Assembly: GCA_010279815.1 (NCBI GenBank) | Contig: QEOQ01000274.1 | Span: forward strand, 1,394,060 to 1,458,059 | DNA length: 64,000 nt | DNA from: Brachionus plicatilis | Taxonomy: Eukaryota; Rotifera; Eurotatoria; Ploima; Brachionidae | Direction: 5' to 3' | Shown: positions 43,914-56,080 of the stretch, one piece after another | How the letters are laid out: every line of letters starts with the position of its first letter | Position numbering within the stretch: position 1 is the stretch's first letter | Position numbers and translations under genes: made by a program | The notes under the pieces: generated by a model | Told to the model about the DNA's origin: nothing | What the model saw: the letters and a program-made list of their open reading frames with translations, nothing else | The model's database searches: none

Positions 43914-46900
43914 TTTTGTTTTTTTTTAATTTTCTTCAAATTGAAATATTATTTATAATCTATTGATGTGAAGATCAAATATGTTTTTCTCTGTAAATTA
44001 AATATTATCTGATAAGTCAACACCCATTTTTTAGCAATTGTCGCTGAAATTATAAAACAGACGAGAAAGTTTAATATTTTTTAAGTTGAGAATAGCAAAT
44101 CTTTATCAAATAGAACATAGACACAAAAGCGTTATCGTTTTTATACTTAATAAAAAGTAACCAAAAAAGGAAAAGAATTTTAAATTTGAAATGAAATCAG
44201 TAATCAAATTTTTTTTCCATTGAAATTTAAAAATATTATAAGATACTTTTTCCCAGAAAAATTCAAATTTTGAAAATATTTAGTTTTACAATTTTTTTGA
44301 AATTAAAATAGAGTAGAGACTTTTTTAGTGTTGTTCTTAGCTTGTCGTATCATATCAAGTTCAAATGTCCTTAAATTTTTTGATACATTTTTTGAATAGA
44401 TTGATTTAACTGCAATGAATTTAAAATTGATTGATTATTAACCAATTTGTGTTTTTTATTTGAAACCATAGGCTTTTCTTTCGATTAATTGCATCGTTTT
44501 CCCATTTAAGGTTTTATTCTTCGGAAAAATTACAATTCTGTTCTCTATACAAGCATTTCAAGTCAATGGATAAAAGTTATTAAAAGTTATTATATCACGC
44601 ATTCTTAAGCCAAAACTCATAAATTCTGACTATTTTTTTTCATAACACCAATTTTGATACAAAATACTCTAGATTTTATTAAAAAATTTGAAAAAAAATT
44701 AAAAATCAAAATTGTTTTATACTAAATTTATTGGAAAAAATATTTGGACTCAACGAATTCAAGTTTGATGATTCTTTCAGCCAATTTCAATATTATTTAG
44801 CTAAAAGCTTTAAATAATTTTATGAAAAAAATCTTATGAAAAATTTTAATTATAGTTTCGAATAAAATATGAAGAACTCAGGGAGCTATATTAAGGGAAT
44901 CAATTTTAACCAGCCATAAATTAATCGGAAAAATTAATAAGAAAAATATAGGGGGATTTGAATTTAATCACGATTTCCCTTATTTTAAAACTTTTTAATG
45001 AAAATATGGTCAACTTATTAATCAAATTTTATTTAAAAAATGCAGAGTTGTTTAAAAGTCACAAGTCTCAAGTCAAGTCCAAGTCCAGGCTTTCAAATTT
45101 TGAATACTGAAGAAGAATTGTGAAGACATCTATGCTAAAATTGCAAGAAAATTCTGATATATGGCAAATCTATTGCATTAGACAACCCAAGATTATATAA
45201 ATTTTTTGATATGAAGCCTGATCTAGAAAATTTTTAAAAAAACTCTGGACAGAATTAAAGAGAAAAACGATTATTAAAGATTGAAAATCATGGTCTTGAT
45301 AATTTAAAAACCCAAAATATATCTCTTTAAATTATTGACTAAATATTTACACCAAAATTAATAAATACATTTTAATTTCCTATTTATAATTTAAAAATTC
45401 TTTATGATAAAAAAATAAGTTTCTTTAATAGATATTCTTTGGTCTTCTAAGAGCACTAAAAAATCTAGCGATTAATTTTTGGATTTGTCATATGATTAGA
45501 AAGTAAGAAGGGGTAATTCTTAAAGTTGCATAATTTTCGAAATATAAATAAAATGAGACCAGTTTAAAAATGACTTGGTAGAAAAAAGGAGAATGAGATA
45601 TGGACTAAGGGAAAATTAACATTTATTAATTTTGACAATTTTATTTAAAATAATTAGTGAAAAAAGAGTCTGTGGCCTTAAATATTAACTTTGTTGTAAA
45701 TATCGGTACTGTAAAAACTCTTTCTAAAACATGTCAGAGCTAAAACAAATATTTAGAGTCATATATAAGTCCTAAAATATTTATAAAATACTAGAATTTT
45801 AGAAAATGTAATTTTTTCCGATTGTCTATTCAAAATGAATCAAAGTATTTTTCTTGTTTTTAAATAAAAATTTAATTTTGATGCCAAAATTTAAATATGA
45901 ATAAAATCAAAAAATTACTTATTAAATTAATTTTATACTTATAACTTATTATTTTTTAATTTTTTTCTGTCCATAATTCCAAAGTTATTTTCTCAAAAAT
46001 AAATTTTTTAAGACTAACAAATACAACTTAAATATCTTCAAGTCAACATTTCAATTTTTCAATTACTCTTTTTTTTAACTAATTAAACTTTTCATTTTTT
46101 CTTATTTTTAAACAAAATCAACTATTTTGGTATTCAATTTTTCAATTTTTAAAATATTTAAATTTATTCAATTATTAAATTTTATTCGAAAAGAATAATA
46201 CTTTTAAAAAATAAAGTTCATAAAAAAAATTTAAAATTAATTATTGGATTTAATAAAGCGAAACGGGAGAAGTTGAACGAATAATAAAAATTGGAAAATT
46301 AAATAAAACTTTTGCATTAGCATGATTTAATAATTTCTATTAAATAATTGTTAATTAAAAATTTTAAAATGTAGAAAAATTTTTTATTGTTGAGATTTTT
46401 ATTATTTTTTGGGCTCGTTAGAATATTAAATAAAACTTTTCTCTTCTGATTTATTGAAACACTTTAGATTTGAATAAAAAACATAAAAAAGAGACAAAAT
46501 TTAAAAATAGTGTTTTTCTATTTTATTTGCATTGATAATTACTTTTTTTATTTTTAAAATTATAGAAAAGAAGATTTGAATAAAGATTTTTTGATTTAAA
46601 ATCAAAATGAAGGACGAACCAAATGTGCTAGAACTTAGATTTTGGTCTTGCGTGAAAGCTGGTAAAATTTTGTACTAGTAAAATGGGGGGGGATAAATGG
46701 CATAGTCTTAATGGGGGAGATATGTATGGGTCCATGTTTTATTTAAAAACTGGAGGTCCGTGTTTTAGTAATCACCGCATAGTTAGCATAAAATAATAAT
46801 CAAAAAAAGAAATTGAATAATACAAAAAGTTCCATTAGTCAAAATGTTCGTGGTGCATGGGAAAAAAAGTGATTTATAGTTAAAAGTTCATGCAATGCCG

Positions 46901-47381
46901 CTCAAGGGTAAACTCTAATTGTCAAATGGTCTCAGTAAAAAAAATTTGAAACTCAAATTTTAAGCTATTTCTAAGAGAAACAATTCACTTTATTTTTTAT
47001 GTGAATATTTCTAAAATTTCTATTAAAAAAAAATAAATAAAATATTTTTATAATTTATGTTCTAAATTTAGAGCTCGATTGGGTAATACTTCCACGATGC
47101 AGCAAATTCTCTGCCAAAATGAGTCAACTTATTAATCACTAGTGATATAAATTGAGGTGCTCAATTGACTTAAGTTAATTTAGTTCAGCATACAAACAAG
47201 AAATGGTTGATGAAACGATGATGAACTTGAAATAAAAAATTTTAATTTAAATTATAATTAAATAGAATGACAACTCTAAATTCAAATCAAATCTTCATAC
47301 GAACAACTATAGCAACTGATGAATTTGTTCGCCTCTCGCCAAATATTCTAGAATTTATTTCGATTCAAAATTTGTTTTCAT
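43914..47381. other. 3.5 kb of A+T-rich intergenic DNA
   Basis: No conserved gene seen. Contains an AAGTC-family fragment (45045-45100), a G8 run at about 46685-46692 with further G-runs nearby, and a 42-codon ATG ORF at 47267-47395 that cannot be assessed. Confidence 0.4.
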
Positions 47382-47642
47382 TTATCTATTCACAAGATCA
47401 CTAGGTCCCAAAGAGATACATTTCGCCAATGATAATTTCATATGACGACGATCTAATTCACAAGTGCACATATTTTCTCTTTTTCTCCACTCTTCTATCC
47501 AACTCCTTTTCAAATTATAATATTGCAAATTTTTCCAAGTCATAATAATATTAATATTAGCTAAGATTACTGTATAGCTAACATAAATCGAGAATAAGAC
47601 GTAAAAAATAGAGATGGCAAAACACAGAAAAGCACAACACAT
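47382..47642 (-). CDS. Short membrane-type ORF upstream of RAB1; doubtful
   Basis: 86 residues from ATG at 47642: a hydrophobic N-terminal half (about residues 4-34) and a charged cysteine-containing tail (WIEEWRKRENMCTCELDRRH). It could be a small membrane protein diverging from RAB1 by 83 bp, or a chance ORF. No family is recognised. Confidence 0.25.
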   Translation of the reverse strand: MCCAFLCFAISIFYVLFSIYVSYTVILANINIIMTWKNLQYYNLKRSWIEEWRKRENMCTCELDRRHMKLSLAKCISLGPSDLVNR

Positions 47643-47725
47643 ACTTTTTTTTCTATTTTCTATTTTAATAAATTTAGACTCATTTTTTTCTCCTTAATTT
47701 CAGATAAGATATTTTCGAAGCAAAA

Positions 47726-48516
47726 ATGAATCCTGAATATGATTATTTGTTTAAATTGCTGTTGATCGGCGACTCTGGTGTCGGCAAGTCCTGTCTGTTG
47801 CTTCGTTTTGCAGTGAGTTTTTTTTTTTTTCTCTACCAAAAGTTTTCTTTTTTTCTACCAAAATTAAATTTATCTAATCATTTTAGGATGACACATACAC
47901 CGAGAGCTACATCAGCACAATTGGAGTTGATTTTGTGAGTTTTTAAAATAAAATTTGAGAAAAAAAAAATTTTTATTTATGTTTTATTTGCACAGAAAAT
48001 AAGAACAATTGAGCTTGACGGAAAGACCATTAAGCTACAGATTGTAAGTAAGTGGGGAGAAAAGTGACATGGGAATTTATTTTTGATTTTTAGTGGGATA
48101 CAGCGGGACAAGAGCGCTTTAGAACTATTACTTCTAGTTATTACAGAGGCGCCCATGGCATAATTGTGGTTTATGATGTGACTGACCAGGAGTCGTTTGA
48201 AAATGTGCGCAATTGGCTCCAGGAAATAGAGAGATATGCCAATGAAAATGTTAACAAACTTCTTGTTGGCAACAAATGTGACTTGACATCAAAAAAAGTG
48301 GTTGACTACACGACTGCAAAGGAGTTAGCCGATCAGCTGGGCATACCTTTTTTGGAGACTAGTGCCAAAAATTCCACCAATGTGGAACAAGCGTTTATGA
48401 CTATGGCGGCCGAGATAAAGAACCGAATGCAAAGTGTTCCAGCTACACCCGGAGTCGGACAAACTTCCCTTAATATCAACAAACCACAAGCGACCAAAAG
48501 CTCCGGATGCTGCTAA
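47726..48516 (+). CDS. RAB1: Rab1 GTPase
   Basis: Four exons: 47726-47812, 47887-47934, 47996-48043 and 48094-48516, 201 residues, all phase 0 introns of 50-75 bp. Present are the P-loop GDSGVGKSC, switch I with YISTIGVDF, switch [26 protein letters not shown] and ETSAKN, and a C-terminal SSGCC for double geranylgeranylation. The N-terminus [18 protein letters not shown] and the hypervariable tail are typical of Rab1, not Rab8 or Rab10. It controls ER-to-Golgi transport, the same route as SLY1 and TRAPP in this window. A pyrimidine-rich AG 24 bp before the ATG suggests a 5'UTR intron or trans-splice acceptor. Confidence 0.96.
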
Positions 48517-50381
48517 TTTATTCATTTATTTATTTTTTTTTAAACTCTTGGTATAACTACTAAACGTAATAATTTTATTCATTTAAAAACTTTTTTTCAT
48601 TTTTGTCGTTGATTAATTTTTCTTTACACTCTTCTACTATTTTATTTTTTTTTTTTGTAATTTAAATAAAATGAGAAATATATCAATAAAAAGTCAAGTT
48701 AATTACATTTGATTTCTTGCACAGCATTTCAGCTGAATACAACTTGAGTATTCACTTTAAATTCATTCCTTCTTTATTTTTTTTTTGTTAGCAAAAGTTT
48801 AAACCCCAAACTCGAAATTAAACTCAATAATTTTAATAAAATTTATTTTAAAGATTTTCTTTTTTTTTCACAGTTAATTCATTTTCAGGTTTTGGTTAAT
48901 TTTTTTTTAATTTGCTGAAAATTTGTTTCAAATTTAATGGCTCTTAAAGATTTTATTTTTGCCTAATTTTTAAACTTACAACTAAAATGAATTGTTGCCC
49001 AGTTTTTTTAAACAAAATTGATCAGGATTATATTTAAATTAAACTAAATTAATAGATTAATAAGACATTTTTAAATTTTGAAAACAATTAAATGCAAAAA
49101 AAAATTTAATATAGAAATAAATCAAAATATTTCTACGACTTAAATATTAAATCTTTTCACTATTCCAATTATTTAAAGTTGAAGATTGATTTAACAAAAT
49201 TAATTCAAAAGTACCTCAAAAAATGGTCAATTTTTCATTAAAAAACATTAAAAAAATTCATCTTAATAATAGTTCTGGTAAAAAGACTCGAGATTTTTGA
49301 GGTATTGTCACTGAAACAGTATAAACTTAGTATGGGCAAAAAAGCTTTAAAAAACTCAATCCTTTTGAATGTAAAAATATAAAAAAAATTTTGTCCGAGA
49401 TAATAGATATACTTTATATGTGCTCTAACCTTTTAATTAAACTTAATCAGATGCCTTGACTTTTATGTACTTTATGCCATATAACCCATGTATTTCTGTG
49501 CCTAGAATGTATACTTTTAAATATCTTCTAATTTAAATTATTTAAGTCATCCTTCACTCCTATTAAACCCCTACCCCTAAACTGTGGCTGCCCCCGGACC
49601 CCTATTTTTCATCAATTTTGTTTAAAAAAACTTGCTCAGATAAATCTTTAAAGTTTAAATTTCTTTATTTTCTAACAAAATTCTATTTAGGATCCATTAA
49701 GTACCTAATTTTAAAGCTTTTTCAACCAGAAATGTGCATAAAGTACACAAAAGTAATAAGTTGAGTTAAGCCGCGGAATTTTTTTATTCTATAAAGTTCA
49801 ATAAAGTATACACACAGGATATTTTTTAGAGTGACATCCTAAAATTATGTCGTTTCATTGAAAATAGATGAGAATTTAAATGATGGGAAAGCAAATAAGT
49901 AAGTCAGTAATTTTTAAAGGAATTTTCTTTAGTTCGCCTTAAGTTTTAGCTTTAGGTATTCAAGATTCATAATAAGCGAAAAATATTATTAGATTAGAAA
50001 AAATATTTGAGATTTTTATTAATCATGGCTTTGAGATATTATTAATCAAGAATATTTTAATTAATTTCATTACTGTCATTCTTTAGCTAAATCCACTATT
50101 AAATTTTTTGAAAAATAATTCATAATTTGACTAAAAGCTTAGAATGCACCAAAATTAACAACTTTAGAGTGTAAACAGAAATCACGAATTTGTCAAGTAA
50201 ACTTATTAAATAAAACTAAGAGTAAAGGGTGGCTTATCTTAAATAAGTAAATTGTTTTATATATATTCTCAAATTCTCATTATTTCTTCTTTCTTTTCTA
50301 ATTTTAGTTTCAAGCGAGGCATAACGCTCTTATGACCATCTTTGATAATTTTAGATTACAATTTGTAACCAAAAAAAAAAA
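48517..50381. other. Intergenic DNA, no gene
   Basis: A+T-rich with RAB1 AATAAA near 48664. A short C-rich patch at 49555-49605 (CCCCTACCCCTAAACTGTGGC) stands out but has no evident function. Confidence 0.45.
50371..50381 (-). terminator. Pol III terminator of tRNA-Gly
   Basis: A run of about ten T on the minus strand directly follows the tRNA 3' end, as RNA polymerase III requires. Confidence 0.85.
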
Positions 50382-50452
50382 TGCACTGGCCGGGAATCGA
50401 ACCCGGGCCGCCCGCGTGGCAGGCGAGCATTCTACCACTGAACCACCAGTGC
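50382..50452 (-). tRNA. tRNA-Gly, anticodon GCC
   Basis: 71 nt including discriminator A. The acceptor GCACTGG pairs with CCAGTGC, the A box is TGGTTCAGTGG, the anticodon loop CTGCCAC carries GCC, and the B box is GGTTCGATTCC. Canonical cloverleaf, no intron, close to the metazoan consensus. Confidence 0.98.
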
Positions 50453-52342
50453 TTGCTTCTAAACAAAACGTTTTTGTAATAAATTTTCAACATTTCTTTC
50501 GAAATTTCAAGTAATCTAGAAAAAGCAATTTTTTTTAAAAAGAAAAAAGAGAATAATTCCCATAAAACGCCATTTTTTCAGTTTTTTTGTTTGCACTTTA
50601 CCAAAATTAACTAAAATTTGCTTTTATTTTCGTAAAATTACGCAAAATTTCGTTATCTACATAATTTTTGAAGTCATATAAAAAAAAATTTAAGATCTTT
50701 TATCATTTTGTTTTTTTCTTTTGTATTGAATTTCACAAAACAAAAATTGATACCACTAGAAGAATTGTTCTAAATATTTTTTTTATTATTAACTTTAAAT
50801 TTTATTGCTTGCTTTTATTTAATTAATTTTGTGTCAATTATCAAACGAACATGTTTTTTAATTTATATGTAATTTTCATTTTTTATGTTTTTTTAAATAA
50901 AATTGATGAGAAAACTTAAAAATAGTGGTATTCGATTTAAATTTTTCTAAAAATTATTTTAATTTTTTTTTAATAATTCCGAGTCACAGCATATCTGGTT
51001 AAAATTTATTTTAAATCGAAAAGTCTCATTTTTTATTCTAAAAGTTAATTGGGTATATTTTTTAATTGAAATAAATTCCATGAAAATATATTTCTAATCA
51101 TATTAATAACTAAATTTTGAAATTAATTTTAATCGAGCATTTTTTTCAAAACCTTAAATTTTAACCCAGCAACATGAGTCGAATTTATTTAAATAAAAAA
51201 TTATTCGTAAATATTTGTTTTAGTCTTAATTTTCATTTAATCTGAATGCGGGGTCAAGTTAATATTTTTGCAGATTTTTTTTAATATTAACGCCGCGTCA
51301 AAAACATGAAATAGCGCATTTTATGCAAAAGGGAGACGCTTATGCGAGCACTAAAACCTAGGAATCAAAAGTAATCCATCGCAAGATCTCGCGGCAATTT
51401 GTGAATTTTAGGACAAAAAACAAAAACAAATATCAAAAATGCCAAAGCTAAAGTTGTGAAGAACCAAAATATGTTCTGTAAATTGTAACAACTGATGCTG
51501 CCATTGTACCACCAATATACTCATTCTGCAAAGCTCTGCAATCAATCTGCATAATTCAGAAAATTGTGAATTTGGGATATTAAAAAAATCCGATCGACTT
51601 TAAGTGGTGCTACAGAGGATTTATCAGTTGTTACAATTTATAAAACATCTTTTGGTCGGTCTGAATTAAAGATCTGACGTCTTTTATATTTTAATTTTGT
51701 TTTTTGTACTAAAATTCACAATGTTCACAATTTTGCAGAATTTTGCAGAACCAGTATAAAGGTGGTACAAAGGATGTATCAGTTGCTACAATTTACAGAA
51801 CATATTTTGGTCCTTCACAATATTTTGTTTTTGATTTTTGCCCCAAATTACTTTTAAAAATTAATTTTTGCATATTCTTTTACCAAATCAACACATAATT
51901 GTAGATAATTTAATCTTTCTATTTTACGTCAATTAACCTAAATTTATCGCAGCAGTACTGTATGTTCGATTTTATTTTTGCCAAAAATATTAAAATTCTC
52001 TTCGTCTGTATTAGTCTTTATTAGAGCATAGAACTAGCGAATTTACCCCAATCAACTTTATATTTTATTTTTAAATTTGTGAAAAAAAAAAAACTTTAAA
52101 ATATTTAAAAAAAAACACCAGACTGTTTAAAATTAATTTTATTAATTTAACATAATTAATGATTTATTCTAACAATTTCATTTAATGATAAAATCTATTC
52201 AAAAAATCTCCAAAACACCACAAGACAAAATTTTATCTATAAGCAAAGCTGAAAGCATTTAAAATGATTGAGAATCAGATGAACCAGCAAAAAAAAACTT
52301 TATTTTAAAAAATATTTTACAATCAATTTATAAATAATAAAT
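50453..52342. other. Repeat-rich intergenic DNA
   Basis: Includes a foldback at about 51401-51850, whose two ends mirror GAACCAAAATATGTTCTGTAAATTGTAACAACTG and are related to 60175-60480, and an AACGCCGCGTC patch at 51290 resembling 36450. No gene. Confidence 0.5.
51401..51850. repeat. Foldback element with GGTACAAAGGATGTATCAGTTG ends
   Basis: The left arm (about 51401-51515) and right arm (about 51765-51850) are mutual reverse complements, and an internal third copy lies at 51603-51660. A second member of the family is at 60175-60480. Confidence 0.65.
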
Positions 52343-53011
52343 CTAGCTAGTTGAGTTTGCTTGAGCCATGTACTGATCTAGATCAGCATCCAAATGATTT
52401 TTCGATTTTGCCATGTATTTCTCCAAGTCCATGTCCAGACCATGCTTTGATTTGGCCATGTACTGATCCAAATCTTTGTCTAGCTTGTTCCTGTTCGGAT
52501 TTTTATTGGCGCGGTTCTGGTTGCCTCGGTTGTTCTTAAATTGTTTAGTTCTGATTCGATTTCTCATTGTGTTGTTTTGTACGCCCAGACGTTTGACACC
52601 TCGTTTGCCAAAGCCGGAGGTATTTAGTGACTTATTGACTCGCTTGAACTTTTGGTCTCCCAGCCTTTGAGCAAGATTTGATTTTCTGCCCTTGAGTCCG
52701 CTTAGGCGCGACGGATCAATTTTGTTGCGTCTAGGACCAGCCAAATTTTGTTTGGGTCTTATGCCAAGACGTTGTTTGATTGACTTTTGCTTGAGTTTGA
52801 GTGCCGCTCTTACGTTTGGTCTGGCTGCCATTTGTTTGACCAAACTGCGGCTTTTGGCACTAGCAAAACCGACTGCGTTGGGCAGCTTGCGGGCTGGCTG
52901 CTTGTCCAGCTGGGGCTTGTTGCTGGCCAGCTTTGTGAATCTATCATTGAGCGATAGTTTTGTTGAACTTGATAGTGCGATTTTTGCTGGTGGGTTTTTG
53001 ATTGCAGACAT
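52343..53011 (-). CDS. CHTOP: CHTOP (chromatin target of PRMT1), TREX mRNA-export factor
   Basis: 222 residues, one exon. N-terminal KIALSSSTKLSLNDRFT and RPNVRAALKLKQKSIKQRLG match conserved CHTOP blocks. The C-terminus has the CHTOP signature LDxDLxxYMAxS, here in three tandem copies (about residues 176-218; vertebrates show about two). Vertebrate CHTOP has a long RGG/GAR region that PRMT1 methylates and that binds RNA and NXF1; here that stretch is replaced by an asparagine/arginine/lysine-rich segment with almost no RGG. CHTOP joins TREX through UAP56 and promotes mRNA export. Two conserved ends make the identity firm. Confidence 0.9.
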   Translation of the reverse strand: MSAIKNPPAKIALSSSTKLSLNDRFTKLASNKPQLDKQPARKLPNAVGFASAKSRSLVKQMAARPNVRAALKLKQKSIKQRLGIRPKQNLAGPRRNKIDPSRLSGLKGRKSNLAQRLGDQKFKRVNKSLNTSGFGKRGVKRLGVQNNTMRNRIRTKQFKNNRGNQNRANKNPNRNKLDKDLDQYMAKSKHGLDMDLEKYMAKSKNHLDADLDQYMAQANSTS

Positions 53012-54699
53012 TTTTTAGCAGAGATTAGTTGGGAAATTTTCTAATTTCGTTGTAACAAAATTTCAACAGAAATATTCAAAGTGCTTCTATATGAAATTAA
53101 CTAATTTATATTATTTTAAAAACTTTTGGATGTGTAATTTTATCGTCTAGTTGAGATGCATTCACTGATTTCATTTTTAAAACAATAAATATTAATTTTT
53201 GATTGACAAACAAAACTTAACATTTTATCAGTTATTTTTATTACTAAAGTAAGGATGTTAAATCTTTTTTTTTCTAAAGGAAAAGCATCGGTTTTGTGAA
53301 ATTCAAATACAAATTGAACAAAAATTCTTCCTTTTTTGATGAATTAAAATTAAATTTAATAGAATTTACTTAAAAAAATAATTCAACAAAGTGTTACATA
53401 CTTTGTTTCACCTTTTTTGCCGAAATATAATCATTATTTTCTTTTTTTTTAGTAAATTAAAGGTTATGTCTAAAACATACACCCATCAAGATTGCGAAAA
53501 AACAGCACCCGGTGTAAATCACCAAAATTTTTATAAAAATGAAATTTTTTTCTGATACATTTATTCCTAATTATCTGAATTTAACTATACACCCATTTTC
53601 ATCTAAAAAAAATTTGTCATCACCATTAAATTTCGAATGAAAAAAAAACAAACCAAAACACCCTAAAACACCCTCATAACTTTCCAGATACACCCCAAAA
53701 CTGATTATATTTTTGAATAGAGCATAAAAATATCAACTAGAAAATATAGTTTTCATAAATTAAATAATTTGATTTTGCCATTAAAAATCAAAAAGCAACT
53801 TTTTTGGCTCTTCGACAATACCCTGATTTTTTTTCCTTTTTCCATTTTTTTTCCACAATATAAAATAACAATTATTGGTTATCGATCCCCAGGAATCTGA
53901 AAATAAAATCAGATTTGTTCTATCTGAATTAGTTTTTAAAGTAAAATTATTGTTTTTTTTTTAATTTTGTTAAATGTTTATAAAACCTCTACAATGGTCT
54001 TCTAAAGTAAATAGAATATAAGGAAAAGCTTAAATCAATTATTTCAATGGCTAATTGTTAATACTTTGCCCATTTTAATACTTCTGTTGTAAATAAAAAT
54101 AACACTAAAGTTAAATTTTATTTTTTAGTTTGATTCTTATTTTCAGCAAAGAATAGCTTGTCTTTAAGAATGTTTAATACAGTTTAATCATTTATTTGAG
54201 TATAAAGAAATTATTGAAAATGAAATGAAATGAATTTGAATTCATCTTGAAAAATAATTTTAAGTCTATAAATTTCTATCAATATTTTTGTAAAAAGTAT
54301 GAGTCTATTTTGTAATTTATCAATGATGTTAAATCTTTTTTTTCTAAAGGAAAACCGATGCTTTTCCTTTAGAAAAAAATAACCGGTATGGTAACATAAC
54401 CGGTATGGTACCAAATGATTACATATTATGCTATCACCTAATAACATAATCGACTAGAACCGAAAATTCGGTAAACGTTATGTCGAAATTCCCATTTAAA
54501 ACGATCTGGATAAAAAAAAATTTTATTGCTTTAAAAAAAGTGAAAATGCGAAAAAAAGCAAAAATTTTATTTTTTTGATAAAAATCGGTAAAAGATGGTT
54601 GTTTGATAAAACTTCTTTCAATTATAAAATTTTCAATATTAAATAATAAATTAATTGCATTGGAATTTTTATCTTAGCATGGCTTAATATAATAAAATA
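53012..54699. other. Intergenic repeat DNA
   Basis: A MITE half-copy related to 22656-23035 lies at 53290-53460. The string TTAAATCTTTTTTTTTCTAAAGGAAAA occurs at about 53258 and again at 54330, the latter as a CTAAAGGAAAA-7-TTTTCCTTTAG hairpin followed by a duplicated ACCGGTATGGTA. ACACCC-rich patches lie at 53490-53700. No gene. Confidence 0.5.
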
Positions 54700-55100
54700 T
54701 TTCTCAAATAGAAAATGGGATCTAAAGCAAAATACATTAGGTAATTTTTACAAATCTTTGATTTAATTAATTAATTAATTAATTTTGGATTATTCTTTTC
54801 CTAGTTTAGATACATTCTCAGAAGCTAACATCAAAAAAATATGAGTAATTCAAAATTCAGCAGTTAGATATATTTTTAAGCTGAAATATAATACCCCCTC
54901 CAATACTATACACCAAGAGGCCTCAATAAACTTAAACTATTAACAGTTTCAAATCGACTCTTTGAAGGCAGGATTGAGTCATTCTCTTTCATTAGTTGTC
55001 AGACTGGTGGAAGAATAAAAAGAAGGTTTCGAATCAAGATATATCGAATATACAATTTCATTGTGGAATTGCTACCTAGTAATTTCTCCTTTTTAACTGA
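54700..55100 (+). pseudogene. Decayed LINE ORF2 3' fragment
   Basis: Nucleotide similarity to 15660-16066 (for example AAATACATTAGG, CAATACTATACACCAAGAGG, GAAGGTTTCGAATCAAGA) with frameshifts, an ATTA-repeat insertion and stops. Same family as the LINE at 12310-16305. Confidence 0.75.
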
Positions 55101-55243
55101 ACTTTTAAATATTTAAACATGTCTAACCTCTAGCTATTTCAACATATCGTATTTAATTTTCTTTTGACTTATTTATTCTTTTTTTTATTTTTATTTTTTT
55201 TTCTATTTTATTTTATATCTTTTTATATATTTTATGTCTTAAT

Positions 55244-56080
55244 GTGAATAAAAAACTTTTTTCGATAAAAAGACTATTTTATTTGTGTACTTCTGTTAAA
55301 ATTCAATTTTTTAAATCATTTATTTTACCTTATTTTGATTATGTTTTTACTTTAATTTTATATTTTTCTAAAGAAGCAATACAGCGTTTAGCTAATTGCT
55401 TCTCTTTGTGTATTTATAAACTACTTAGATTAAATTTGAATTCATCTAATTTTAATGAATTAAATAATTTGTTAGAAAAATATGGTCTATTTGCTTTTCA
55501 GCATAGAGCCTTGGAAAGAATGTTAACATTTTCCTTTAAAATAGTAAATTTTGCAGATGCACCACCACTTTTAAAAGAACAGCTAGTCAAAAATGATACT
55601 AGAAATTTGAAATATGATTTAAGAAATAAAGATCAAATAATCGAATGTGGATCAAGATCAAAAAGTGGTGAAAAAACTTTTAAATATGTTTGCTCAAGAT
55701 TATCTAGCAATTCATTGTTGATAAATTGGTATTAAAGTTTAGTACATTTAAACTGTCAATGTTTAACAATATTAACTTGATTTATGACAAATCAATTAAG
55801 TCTTTTGATAATTTAAATTTGAATTTTAAAAGTTTTTTTTTTTGAATATTTTTTTTTTTCTTTATATTAAATATTTTGATATATTGTATTTTAATGAATT
55901 TATATTTTAATTGAAATAAATGAAGAGTTAATCAGTCTATTCAATAGATAAGGGCACTAGCCTGTTGATTAACCTCGAAACTTTAACTTTATATCTTTTA
56001 ACTTTATTTTAATTTTCTTTTTTCTATTCTGAAGCAGCATTAGCTCGGTACAGATAAACAAATAGATAAATAAAAAATAA
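55244..56080 (+). pseudogene. Second LINE, ORF2 C-terminus and 3'UTR
   Basis: A frame ending at 55735 resembles the post-RT region of CR1/jockey-type elements (FILPYFDYVFTLILYFSKEA, RLANCFSLCIYKLLRL). The 3'UTR ends AGCTCGGTACAGATAAACAAATAGATAAATAAA near 56040-56075, the same terminal signature as the other LINE, so both presumably use the same 3' recognition. The 5' part is missing. GTTAATCAGTC...GATTAACC lies at 55928-55972. Confidence 0.65.

Noticed and set aside
46607..46662. Short exon-like segment MKDEPNVLELRFWSCVKAG with a following GTAAAA
   Set aside because: No partner exon or acceptor could be matched, and the next bases are a G-run; too short to support.
46685..46735. Possible G-quadruplex (G8, G5 and GGG runs)
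   Set aside because: Loops are long and uneven and the location has no gene; considered chance or homopolymer error.
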